The notes beneath the pieces are model-generated. The model saw nothing but the letters and a program-made list of their open reading frames with translations, ran no database searches and was not told the origin of the DNA. The position numbers were made by a program, and so were the translations under genes. A DNA stretch of 64,000 nucleotides from Filimonas zeae (lineage in GTDB: Bacteria > Bacteroidota > Bacteroidia > Chitinophagales > Chitinophagaceae), in contig NZ_BMIB01000002.1 in the NCBI RefSeq assembly GCF_014641615.1, positions 868,001 to 932,000 on the forward strand. The letters are read 5' to 3'. Below are positions 27,135 to 34,413 of the stretch, piece after piece; the stretch's first letter is position 1, and each line of letters opens with the position of its first letter.

Positions 27135-28184
27135 ATGATAGCAACAAAAGCATACGCAGCAGAAAAAGTGTCGGCCCCGCTGGCTCCTTTCAACTTTGAA
27201 AGAAGAGACGTGGGCGCACATGATGTACAGATTGAGATTTTATACTGCGGTGTTTGTCACTCAGACATTCACCAGGTAAGAGACGAGTGGGGCGGTTCTA
27301 TCTTCCCTATGGTGCCCGGACATGAAATAGTAGGAAGGATTGTAAAAGCAGGCGATCATGTAACTAAATTTAAAGTGGGTGATCTGGCTGGTATTGGTTG
27401 TTTTGTAGATTCCTGCCGTGTTTGCGTAAACTGCAAAAACAACGAGGAGCAATATTGCCTGGAAGGTATGACAGGCACGTACAACGCCCGCGAACGCGAA
27501 ACCAATGCCCCTACCTACGGCGGTTATTCTACCCACATTGTGGTAGACGAGCATTATACCCTGAAGGTATCGGACAAGCTGCCCCTGGCAGGCGTAGCAC
27601 CGCTGTTGTGTGCCGGTATTACCACGTATTCCCCTCTGCGCCATGTAGGCGTTACCAAAGGGCATAAAGTGGCTGTACTGGGCTTAGGCGGTCTGGGCCA
27701 TATGGCGGTTAAATTTGCAGCTGCCTTTGGTGCAGAAGTAACCATGTTAAGCGGCTCCCCTTCCAAAGAAGCAGACGCTAAAAGACTGGGTGCCCACAAA
27801 TTTGCCCTTACTTCAGACAAAGCCACTATGGAAAGCCTGAAAGGTGAGTTTGATTTTATACTAAATACCGTATCGGCCGAACACAGCTACAGCACCTATC
27901 TGGATTTGCTGAAAACCAACGGCACTATGATTATTGTGGGCATACCATCGGAGCCTGCAAAAATTCCTGCGTTCGACCTCATTACCCAGCGCAAAAGCAT
28001 TCTGGGCAGCATGATTGGCGGCATTAAGGAAACACAGGAAATGCTGGACTTTTGCGCAGAACATAACATAGTATCTGATGTAGAAGTAATAGACATCAAC
28101 TACATTAACGAAGCATATGAGCGTGTATTAAAAAGCGATGTAAAGTATCGTTTTGTAATTGACATTAACTCCCTGAACAAATAA
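27135..28184 (+). CDS. Zinc-dependent NAD(P) alcohol dehydrogenase (cinnamyl-alcohol type)
   Basis: A 349-residue medium-chain dehydrogenase/reductase that interconverts alcohols and aldehydes. Catalytic zinc ligands: Cys41 in CGVCHSD and the His-Glu of PGHEIVG. Structural zinc ligands: the four-Cys cluster in CRVCVNCKNNEEQYC. The dinucleotide-binding motif is GLGGLGH. It is the last gene of the efflux operon (19 bases after the aldo/keto reductase) and is followed by a strong terminator. The pairing with an aldo/keto reductase suggests reactive-aldehyde removal. Confidence 0.93.
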   Translation: MIATKAYAAEKVSAPLAPFNFERRDVGAHDVQIEILYCGVCHSDIHQVRDEWGGSIFPMVPGHEIVGRIVKAGDHVTKFKVGDLAGIGCFVDSCRVCVNCKNNEEQYCLEGMTGTYNARERETNAPTYGGYSTHIVVDEHYTLKVSDKLPLAGVAPLLCAGITTYSPLRHVGVTKGHKVAVLGLGGLGHMAVKFAAAFGAEVTMLSGSPSKEADAKRLGAHKFALTSDKATMESLKGEFDFILNTVSAEHSYSTYLDLLKTNGTMIIVGIPSEPAKIPAFDLITQRKSILGSMIGGIKETQEMLDFCAEHNIVSDVEVIDINYINEAYERVLKSDVKYRFVIDINSLNK

Positions 28185-28212
28185 CACGGGAGTAAGGAGT
28201 ACCATTATGCAG

Positions 28213-28241
28213 CAGGGCGCCATTGGCGCCCTGTTTTTTTT
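28213..28241 (+). terminator. Strong terminator of the efflux operon
   Basis: Perfect 9-bp stem CAGGGCGCC/GGCGCCCTG with a 3-base loop, then T8. Confidence 0.95.
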
Positions 28242-28290
28242 ACAGAATATTCTAACGTTAGTGGTAACGATTATAGGTCACCAGGCAGAC

Positions 28291-28417
28291 TTAAAGTCGC
28301 CTTACTCAAAATTAAAATTTATTAAAAAACACAGGGGTTGCCCCCAATACCCGTTAAAGCTGGCTTAAAGGTGGTGCCGCGTGCAAACAATATAAGCAGG
28401 AGTATACTTTATTTGCT
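28291..28417 (+). promoter_or_regulatory. TTAAAG direct-repeat array plus promoter, copy A
   Basis: Two pairs of half-sites with an 11-bp period: TTAAAG-N5-TTACTC (28291-28307) and TTAAAG-N5-TTAAAG (28354-28370), 63 bp apart. TACTTTATTTGCT (28405-28417), which contains a one-mismatch -7 box, begins 40 bp after the last half-site. The same spacings recur at 32784-32910 before the paralogous gene. An 11-bp half-site period is typical of OmpR/PhoB-type regulators (family knowledge). Confidence 0.6.
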
Positions 28418-28450
28418 TTAAGAATTCGAAACATCCATATCCTGAACATT

Positions 28451-28804
28451 ATGAAACGAAAAAAACGTAGCGTATCCTATCCGCACTTAAGTATAGCTAC
28501 CAGCCTCGTTGCCAGAAAAAAAAGCCTGAAAGAATTGTATCGGTTTTGCGTCATCTCATTATTCTTCTCAGCACTTGCTTTTGCTTTCGATGAAACAATA
28601 GCTAAGCTCATTACCCGTATAGTACATGGCAACATTACCAATATAGATGACCTTAAATGGTACAGACATGCTTACGCCGGTGCCATAAAAATACTAGCGG
28701 GTACAGCTGGTATTGTTTCAGCAACATGGGTGATATACCTTCGCTGGATGCTGCCGGAAAAGTTGCGGGTTAAGCATTTTATGTATCTGCCTAAACACTA
28801 CTAA
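28451..28804 (+). CDS. Small two-helix membrane protein, paralog A
   Basis: A 117-residue protein of no family I recognise. A basic N-terminus (MKRKKRSVSYPHL) precedes two membrane helices at about residues 33-51 and 75-97; between them lies a short polar loop. The conserved tail YLRWMLPEKLRVKHFMYLPK follows. It is clearly paralogous to the protein at 32942-33286: SVSYP, RKKSLKxLYRFCVI and YLRWMLPExLRVK are shared. Both genes have the same upstream array, so they are probably regulated together. Function is unknown. Confidence 0.75.
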   Translation: MKRKKRSVSYPHLSIATSLVARKKSLKELYRFCVISLFFSALAFAFDETIAKLITRIVHGNITNIDDLKWYRHAYAGAIKILAGTAGIVSATWVIYLRWMLPEKLRVKHFMYLPKHY

Positions 28805-28824
28805 GAAGCTTCCGGGCAAAAACT

Positions 28825-28862
28825 TACAGGAGCCTTTCCATACCTTCCCAAAGACTCCTGTA
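28825..28862. repeat. Inverted repeat, 8-bp arms
   Basis: TACAGGAG (28825-28832) and CTCCTGTA (28855-28862) with a 22-base loop. No T-run follows, so it is not a clear terminator. Confidence 0.35.
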
Positions 28863-28954
28863 CCCCCTATCTCCGATTCAGGCAGCCTCGACCTGGTTTA
28901 CGCTGTTGAAAATAAATCTTTACTTATCCAACAATTCACCTACCTTCATCAGGA

Positions 28955-29065
28955 TATCATTTGAGTATATCAGCATCTTGTAGTGAACGATTACCGCTAA
29001 TCTTGTCGTCCTTCTTTACCTCCTGCTTTTTCTCAGATACTTTTTCTCATTTTAATATTTACAGG
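28955..29065 (+). promoter_or_regulatory. Promoter and conserved 5' leader of RRM gene 1
   Basis: A -7-like TATCATTTG (28955-28963) is followed by a leader of about 100 bases. Two blocks are shared with the leader at 30163-30276: a 33-base block (28960-28992, two mismatches) and a 23-base block (29016-29038, identical) that is pyrimidine-rich. Conservation outside the coding sequence suggests a cis-acting mRNA element. Confidence 0.6.
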
Positions 29066-29344
29066 ATGAATATCTATGTATCTAATTTAGGCTTTGGTGT
29101 AAACACCGAAGAACTGAAAAGTCATTTCTCCAAATACGGAAGTGTAGCATCCGTTAACATTGTTACAGACAAATTTACCGGACAGAGCAGAGGCTTTGCC
29201 TTTGTGGAAATGCCGCAGCAGGAAGAAGCGCAGCAAGCGGTTACAGAACTGAATGGCATTAGTTTATACGGCCGTAACATTACAGTAAATGAAGCCAGAC
29301 CCCGGGAAGAACGCCCGGCAAAACGCGATAGAACTTTTTACTAG
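29066..29344 (+). CDS. RRM-type RNA-binding protein 1
   Basis: A 92-residue single-RRM protein. RNP2 is IYVSNL (3-8) and RNP1 is RGFAFVEM (42-49), both canonical, so RNA binding is expected. A short basic tail (PREERPAKRDR) follows the fold. The start at 29066 gives the normal family N-terminus; upstream in-frame codons lie in the conserved leader. In bacteria such proteins often act as cold- or stress-induced RNA chaperones (family knowledge). A good terminator follows. Confidence 0.93.
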   Translation: MNIYVSNLGFGVNTEELKSHFSKYGSVASVNIVTDKFTGQSRGFAFVEMPQQEEAQQAVTELNGISLYGRNITVNEARPREERPAKRDRTFY

Positions 29345-29350
29345 TTATAT

Positions 29351-29385
29351 AAAAGGAAGCTTTTACAAGGCTTCCTTTTATTTTT
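29351..29385 (+). terminator. Terminator after RRM gene 1
   Basis: Perfect 10-bp stem AAAAGGAAGC/GCTTCCTTTT, 9-base loop, followed by A and T5. Confidence 0.88.
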
Positions 29386-29397
29386 AAACAGCTATGA

Positions 29398-29673
29398 ATG
29401 AATGTAGCCGATATATATGAACTGCTTTACAGCAGAAGCTTTTACGAAAGAGATGGAAGAAAAAAGTTCCGTTTTAAAAACAATGCTCTGATTATAGACC
29501 GGTGCGCTTTAATGCCGTTTGCACTATACGAAGAAAACGGGCGCAACTATATTAACATACCCACCTGTGTGTTTTTAGAAAGAGATTTGCGGATTGAATG
29601 CGGGCACTCAGATGGCTGCACCTTTCATTTTTATGGAAAAACAACCGGACTGGAAGCACTGGTATTAGAATAA
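29398..29673 (+). CDS. Hypothetical protein, 91 residues
   Basis: Unrecognised small soluble protein. It is rich in Phe, Tyr, Arg and Glu, has several short beta-like segments (NALIIDRCALMPFALYE; CTFHFYGKT), four cysteines, and no signal peptide or membrane helix. It starts just after the terminator at 29351-29385 and lies 22 bases before the next small gene, so the two may form a unit. Function is unknown. Confidence 0.55.
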   Translation: MNVADIYELLYSRSFYERDGRKKFRFKNNALIIDRCALMPFALYEENGRNYINIPTCVFLERDLRIECGHSDGCTFHFYGKTTGLEALVLE

Positions 29674-29695
29674 TACCCTTAGCAAAACGGTACAT

Positions 29696-29998
29696 ATGAA
29701 AAAGGATATTGAACTAATAAATATTGAATTTAACACATTAGCCCAACGACACTACTTTAGTGTATGTGACCGGCTTGAGAAAGCCTCAGCAGGCTTTAGC
29801 CACTGGCAACATGAAACGGAATACCTGCAAATGCATGCTATGTACTGGGATTTACTGAGAATAAACCTGGAAACAGAAGCACTGACCCTGATAGAACAGC
29901 ATAAAAACGCTCAGGACATTCATTTGCTTCAGAAAGCATTAACTATTCATATAAACAGATATCTGAACGAATTTAAGGTGAAGTATCGCCTCATCTGA
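29696..29998 (+). CDS. Hypothetical helical protein, 100 residues
   Basis: Unrecognised small soluble protein predicted by eye to be almost all helical (long runs of Leu, Glu, Gln, His and Lys without Gly or Pro). No signal peptide or membrane segment. It lies 22 bases after the preceding small gene and within the island of RNA-binding genes. Function is unknown. The 278 bases after it hold the promoter and leader of RRM gene 2. Confidence 0.55.
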   Translation: MKKDIELINIEFNTLAQRHYFSVCDRLEKASAGFSHWQHETEYLQMHAMYWDLLRINLETEALTLIEQHKNAQDIHLLQKALTIHINRYLNEFKVKYRLI

Positions 29999-30162
29999 GC
30001 ACATCTGCTTTACTTACACCCCGGCACTTGCGGCATTGCCAGACAGATTTCGTTCTGTTAATGATATCCCCTTGAAAACGACAACGCATTTTAACTTCAA
30101 AACAACAAAAAACGAATTTTCTTCAAGCGATGTATTTAATAAATCCCTTATCTTTAATAAGA

Positions 30163-30276
30163 TATAATTTGAGTATGTCAGCATCTTGTATTGAACGATT
30201 TCGCCTGATCCGTTGATCTTCCTTACCTCCTGCTTTTTCTCAGATCTGCCTTTTTTCTCAATTAAATTAACATGAG
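30163..30276 (+). promoter_or_regulatory. Promoter and conserved 5' leader of RRM gene 2
   Basis: A -7-like TATAATTTG (30163-30171), then the 33-base block (30168-30200) and 23-base block (30223-30245) shared with RRM gene 1. The distance between the block starts is 55 here and 56 there. Confidence 0.6.
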
Positions 30277-30552
30277 ATGAATATTTATGTATCTAACCTT
30301 AGCTTCGGCGTAGACTCCGAAGACCTTTTAAGCCACTTCTCCCAATACGGAAAAGTTAATTCTATAAACATGGTAACCGACAAACTTGCCAATCAAAGCA
30401 AAAGCTCTGCAATGATTGAAATGCCCGAGCAGGAACAGGCCGAGAAAGCAATTGCTGCTTTAAACGGGCTTACGTTGTCTGGGCGGCCAATGATTTTAAA
30501 CAGAAACAAACCCGTTGAAGCGCCTGTACGCCGTGTCAGAAGAACGTGGTAG
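30277..30552 (+). CDS. RRM-type protein 2 with degenerate RNP1
   Basis: A 91-residue paralog of the protein at 29066-29344. RNP2 (IYVSNL, 3-8) is intact, but RNP1 reads KSSAMIEM (42-49): the Gly and both aromatic residues that stack on RNA bases (RGFAFVEM in paralog 1) are replaced by Ser43, Ser44 and Met46. RNA binding through the usual surface is therefore doubtful. A basic Arg-rich tail (VRRVRRTW) is kept. It shares its 5' leader with RRM gene 1, so it is probably expressed under the same conditions. Confidence 0.88.
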   Translation: MNIYVSNLSFGVDSEDLLSHFSQYGKVNSINMVTDKLANQSKSSAMIEMPEQEQAEKAIAALNGLTLSGRPMILNRNKPVEAPVRRVRRTW

Positions 30553-30636
30553 GTGTACCTGGTTCAATCTGTAGCAGTTAACATACCCCAACTTATCCCC
30601 CTGCCTTACCCCCAACCAAGGCAATTAAGTAGTATT

Positions 30637-31704
30637 ATGACCAATACCATTATTACAGGAAGCGGCAGCTTTATTCCTGAAAGAGTTATAACCAACAGCG
30701 ACTTTTTAAGCCAGTACTTCTTTTCAGAAGACAAACTTCCGATTAAGCAGGACCAACAGATTATTATTAAGAAGTTTGAAGCTATTACCGGAATTAAGGA
30801 AAGAAGGTATGCCAGGGAAGAAATGAAAACCTCCGATCTGGCGGCTGTTGCCGCTGAACGCGCCATTGCAGACAGTAAAATAGATAAAGAAACTATTGAC
30901 CTGATTATCGTGGCCCATAATTTTGGAGACATCAGCCATGGGCAGCATTATACAGATACCGTTCCTGCACTGGCAAGCCGGGTTAAGTATACATTGGGTA
31001 TAAAAAACCCTGCGTGTGTTGCCTTTGATGTTTTATTTGGATGCCCCGGATGGCTGATGGCAGTAATGCAGGCAGATGCCTTTTTTAAAGCAGGAATGGC
31101 ACGCAGTGCGTTAATTGTGGGGGCCGAAACCCTATCCCGTGTGTACGATCCGTTTGACAGAGACAGTATGATTTTTAGTGACGGTGCAGGTGCCGTAGTA
31201 CTGGAATACAAAGAAACAACAGGTGGCATACTGGCCAGTAATGCCATGAGCCATTGCCAGGAAGAAGTGAATTACCTGAATATGACACCAGGTAACCACC
31301 CCACCGCATGCGCAGAAACACTGCTGTTAAAAATGAAAGGAAGAAAAGTATATGAATATGCGCTGAAGCATGTGCCGGAAGCCATGAAAGCCTGCGTGGA
31401 TAAAGCAGGCATTCCTGTTTCCGACATAAAAAAGATATTCATTCACCAGGCGAATGAAAAGATGGACGAAGCCATACTGGAAGCATTTTATAAACTATAC
31501 AATCAACACGCGCCCGCGGATGTAATGCCCATGAATATCCACGATCTGGGCAATAGCTCGGTAGCCACCATACCTACATTGTACAATATGGTAATGCATG
31601 GCCATTATAAGCAACATTCGCTGGCAAACGGAGATATAATACTATTTGCTTCTGTAGGGGCCGGAATGAATATAAATGCAGTTTGTTACAGGTATGTAGC
31701 CTGA
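30637..31704 (+). CDS. 3-oxoacyl-ACP synthase III (FabH-like)
   Basis: A 355-residue condensing enzyme. From the ATG at 30637 the N-terminus fits the family (TGSGSFIPERVITN); an earlier non-ATG start would add a Pro-rich stretch. The Cys-His-Asn triad is complete: Cys136 (FGCPGW), His270 (IHQAN) and Asn306 (GNSSVAT). It starts fatty-acid chains or makes a specialised acyl product; no other fatty-acid genes are nearby, so it may be a dedicated paralog. Its stop directly abuts that of the convergent cold-shock gene (31705). Confidence 0.9.
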   Translation: MTNTIITGSGSFIPERVITNSDFLSQYFFSEDKLPIKQDQQIIIKKFEAITGIKERRYAREEMKTSDLAAVAAERAIADSKIDKETIDLIIVAHNFGDISHGQHYTDTVPALASRVKYTLGIKNPACVAFDVLFGCPGWLMAVMQADAFFKAGMARSALIVGAETLSRVYDPFDRDSMIFSDGAGAVVLEYKETTGGILASNAMSHCQEEVNYLNMTPGNHPTACAETLLLKMKGRKVYEYALKHVPEAMKACVDKAGIPVSDIKKIFIHQANEKMDEAILEAFYKLYNQHAPADVMPMNIHDLGNSSVATIPTLYNMVMHGHYKQHSLANGDIILFASVGAGMNINAVCYRYVA

Positions 31705-32184
31705 TTAAACAGGCTCCTGAACAGGGGGCGAAGATTTGCCCGAAACAATATTGGTAGCAACGGGGCCTTTAGGTCCCTTTTCTCTTGTATAGAAAACCTT
31801 GTCGTTTTCTTTTACAGGGAATGATAATTCGGAAGTGTGCACAAACACGCGCTCCTGTGTAACCAGATCGGTAATAAATCCAAAACCTTTTTCGTAATTG
31901 AAGAAAGATATTACGCCGTTACGCTGCAGATCAGCAGGCATATCTTCCATTTTAGGCACCCCAATTACCATGTCTTCCTGGCGGAATGTGTGTTTTTTTC
32001 TGGGGTCAACGGGTCTGTCAGTAAGGTTACCATTTTCATCCACATAAGCCATCATGTCTTCCAGGCTTTTACCTTTCTCCTTCCCTTCCTTCCGCTCCAT
32101 CATTTTCTCTTTCTTATCCTGCGCCTTTTTCAGCCGCTGTTTTTCTCTTTCTCTCTTTGTAAATGTCTCTTGCGATCTCGCCAT
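31705..32184 (-). CDS. Cold-shock domain protein with basic N-terminal extension
   Basis: A 159-residue protein. The first 55 or so residues are highly charged Lys/Glu/Arg repeats. The C-terminal cold-shock domain has the RNA-binding motifs KGFGFI (RNP1) and VFVHT (RNP2). By family it binds single-stranded RNA or DNA and melts secondary structure. It belongs to an island with three RRM proteins. Transcribed convergently with the FabH-like gene, with no untranslated base between the two stops. Confidence 0.9.
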   Translation of the reverse strand: MARSQETFTKREREKQRLKKAQDKKEKMMERKEGKEKGKSLEDMMAYVDENGNLTDRPVDPRKKHTFRQEDMVIGVPKMEDMPADLQRNGVISFFNYEKGFGFITDLVTQERVFVHTSELSFPVKENDKVFYTREKGPKGPVATNIVSGKSSPPVQEPV

Positions 32185-32242
32185 AGTTAAGATTTAATTT
32201 TTAAATAGGCCTCAGCCTGTTTCCACCCTTTTAAAATCCCGG

Positions 32243-32286
32243 TTCTGAATGATGCTGCAACAGCACCATTCAGAATCAGGTTTTTT
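32243..32286. terminator. Hairpin between RRM gene 3 and cold-shock gene
   Basis: A 15-bp stem with one mismatch (32243-32257 with 32261-32275), 3-base loop. T6 follows on the plus strand (32281-32286); on the minus strand the T-run is weaker (TTTT after CCGGGA). It may separate the two minus-strand genes. Confidence 0.55.
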
Positions 32287-32295
32287 ATTCAACAA

Positions 32296-32604
32296 TTACC
32301 ACCTGTTGTTATTACGGGAGTAACCATTATTGCTTTTAAAACCACCACCGTTACCGGTTTTAGGCTTATCCTGTGCTTCAGCTACTCTCAGCTGTCTGCC
32401 ATTCAGGTCGCTTCCGTTCAGGTTGTTAATAGCTGCATTGGCTTCATCAGCATTTTCCATTTCCACAAAGCCAAATCCTCTGGAACGGCCTGTTTCACGG
32501 TCGTTAATTACATTGGCAGAAGTTACGGTGCCAAAAGCGGAAAAAGCGTCTTGCAGATCTTCACTCTGAACACTGTAGTCCAGATTTGAAACATAAATTT
32601 TCAT
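32296..32604 (-). CDS. RRM-type RNA-binding protein 3
   Basis: A 102-residue single-RRM protein with canonical RNP2 (IYVSNL, 3-8) and RNP1 (RGFGFVEM). After the fold comes a Gly/Asn-rich tail (GNGGGFKSNNGYSRNNNRW), as in many bacterial RNA-binding proteins of this type. Its leader does not contain the blocks shared by the other two RRM genes, so it may be regulated differently. It has a good -7 box about 108 bases upstream. Confidence 0.93.
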   Translation of the reverse strand: MKIYVSNLDYSVQSEDLQDAFSAFGTVTSANVINDRETGRSRGFGFVEMENADEANAAINNLNGSDLNGRQLRVAEAQDKPKTGNGGGFKSNNGYSRNNNRW

Positions 32605-32712
32605 ACTATAAATTAAATAAATACACTGAGTAAAGCAATGATTGACCAGCTATGTGCAACTATTAGAAGACTAAAGATGATGTCGATGCGAGGCTCAAAA
32701 AATATTACAATG

Positions 32713-32720
32713 CAAATATA
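32713..32720 (-). promoter_or_regulatory. -7 box TATATTTG of RRM gene 3
   Basis: Perfect TAnnTTTG on the minus strand, leaving a 5' untranslated region of about 100 bases. The 337-base gap 32605-32941 holds this and the TTAAAG array; I see no gene in it. Confidence 0.55.
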
Positions 32721-32783
32721 CGCTTTAAAAACCAAACATTCGTTTAATAGTTGTTTACAGGTACTGTCCGCCGCGTAAACTCC

Positions 32784-32910
32784 TTAAAGCCACCTTATAA
32801 GTCATTAAAATACAATCAAAAACGCTCTTGTCCCCCCATAAGCCGGTTAAAGCTTACTTAAAGCCCCATCTGAACTTTAACATTTTCCGTTGCCCTGTAC
32901 TTTATTTGCT
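32784..32910 (+). promoter_or_regulatory. TTAAAG direct-repeat array plus promoter, copy B
   Basis: TTAAAG-N5-TTATAA (32784-32800) and TTAAAG-N5-TTAAAG (32847-32863), start to start 63 bp; TACTTTATTTGCT (32898-32910) starts 40 bp after the last half-site. All three distances equal those of copy A at 28291-28417. Confidence 0.6.
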
Positions 32911-32941
32911 GTAACAATTAGTGAATCCGAATCCGAGCAGC

Positions 32942-33286
32942 ATGAACAGTTCCGTATCCTATCCGAATTTAAAAGTAACCTCCGGTTTATTACCCAGAAA
33001 GAAAAGCCTGAAAGATCTGTACCGCTTTTGCGTAATCACCTTAACCTTATCTCTGTTTGCATTTATCTGCAACAATTTAACTGCCCAAACCATCACCAGC
33101 GTTTTACACAGCTCCGAAACAGATCTGGATATGGTGAAATGGTACTGGCGCACGTATTCGTTACTGGTGCAGGTATTATCCGGCACTGCTGCTATCGCTT
33201 CCATTACCTGGATTGTATACCTGCGCTGGATGCTGCCGGAGAGACTGCGGGTGAAGAATTATATACATTTGCCGAAGTATTATTAA
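32942..33286 (+). CDS. Small two-helix membrane protein, paralog B
   Basis: A 114-residue paralog of the protein at 28451-28804. The ATG at 32942 was chosen because it aligns with the start of paralog A (SVSYP close to the N-terminus) and sits 44 bases after the shared promoter block, versus 46 in copy A. Two membrane helices at about residues 29-47 and 72-94, and the conserved tail YLRWMLPERLRVKNYIHLPK. Family unknown. Confidence 0.75.
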   Translation: MNSSVSYPNLKVTSGLLPRKKSLKDLYRFCVITLTLSLFAFICNNLTAQTITSVLHSSETDLDMVKWYWRTYSLLVQVLSGTAAIASITWIVYLRWMLPERLRVKNYIHLPKYY

Positions 33287-33618
33287 GCAGTAACCAGTCT
33301 CCGGCAGACAAGTTGCGACTACATCTTCAACAGCCAGTTCCGGAAAACGTTATTTCGTTCCAGTACCTGAAACGGGAAACAGCCCCTTCCAGGATAAGCG
33401 GATTTCTCAAAGCGATTGAACATAAAATGCTTCCGTACAGCACCAACAGTATCATATTTATTCCACAGGATGAGCCGGCAGGCAAAAGAACCCATGATTC
33501 CCTACCGCTTCTATTACTTGCATGGGGTTTCATAATGGTGATAATATGGCTGCAACTTCTAATGTCTAACGATACTACACACAGCAAAAAATGCCACAGA
33601 AAACATAAAACAACTTAA
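33287..33618 (+). other. Open frame without ATG, possible unassigned gene
   Basis: The stretch 33287-33639 (353 bases) has no confident gene. One plus-strand frame stays open to a stop at 33616-33618 and ends in a plausible membrane helix (LPLLLLAWGFIMVIIWLQLL) followed by a basic tail. No ATG start lies in it; the frame runs back into the preceding membrane-protein gene in another phase. It could be a translationally coupled small membrane protein, a decayed gene, or chance. Confidence 0.25.
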
Positions 33619-33639
33619 TACAACGCATTAAAGCACTTA

Positions 33640-34413
33640 CTAAATAACCCGGACTTTATAAGCAAGACATTTATCTACCACCTCTTCCACCGGGGGATTG
33701 TATTGCGAATAGTCTCCGGCACCATCAGCATCTTCCGGATAATAGAACAAGCTGCTTCCCTGCGGATAAGGCACATTACTATCAAACAACTCCATTAATT
33801 TCTGAAGCTTTTCCGGGCTTTCATTGGCGGCTATAATTCTTTCGCCCAATACAATCAGTTCCACGCGGGTTAACGGGGGAGATGGGATTATTTCCGTAAG
33901 CGCTTCCTGAAAAAGATCGCTTTTATTAAACAGATGAAAAAACTGATCGTATCTGGCATCCTGCTCTCTACGGCTCAGCAACTCCTCCACAAAATACAGG
34001 TGTGTTTCAAATCTCATTTCTTCCAGTCTGACAGCAATCAGTTCAATTTTATCCTTGTGTAATTTACCAGCCAGATACAAGTGGCAAAGACCAATCAACG
34101 CCCTGGATTGCGTCCAGTCATATTCACCAAATGCAAAGGACTCAAGAACAGCAAGCGCCTTTTCATCCAGCAGATAAATAAGTTCAAATACAACATCCAG
34201 ACAAACACTTATCCAGCCAGACAATCCTAATAAACTGTTGTCAACATTCGGATGTACCGGAATACCGTTCTTCAATATGTCACATAAATGCCGGAGATCA
34301 TCGATTCCGATATGGCCACGCTGTTCTCTTACCGCAGACGCGAAACCGGCATTATCATTTATGTATATAGCTGCAAGCCGGGAGACAAGCAACTCCAGGG
34401 AACTCTTTTCCAT
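33640..34413 (-). CDS. Hypothetical helical protein, 257 residues
   Basis: No recognised family. Mostly helical and acidic, with no signal peptide or membrane helix. The C-terminus (219-257) contains GSSLFYYPED followed by NPPVEEVVDK. This faintly recalls the GSDLIYYP ... SPEGIV arrangement of colicin-type immunity proteins, but no toxin gene is near and the resemblance is weak. Its ATG overlaps the stop of the upstream secreted-protein gene by one base (TAATG), so translation is probably coupled. Confidence 0.6.
   Translation of the reverse strand: MEKSSLELLVSRLAAIYINDNAGFASAVREQRGHIGIDDLRHLCDILKNGIPVHPNVDNSLLGLSGWISVCLDVVFELIYLLDEKALAVLESFAFGEYDWTQSRALIGLCHLYLAGKLHKDKIELIAVRLEEMRFETHLYFVEELLSRREQDARYDQFFHLFNKSDLFQEALTEIIPSPPLTRVELIVLGERIIAANESPEKLQKLMELFDSNVPYPQGSSLFYYPEDADGAGDYSQYNPPVEEVVDKCLAYKVRVI

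Noticed and set aside
28825..28862. Terminator of the first two-helix membrane protein gene
   Set aside because: Loop of 22 bases and no T-run; listed only as an inverted repeat.
32890..33286. Longer frame in another phase across paralog B
   Set aside because: Paralogy with 28451-28804 shows that the true gene is in the phase starting at 32942.
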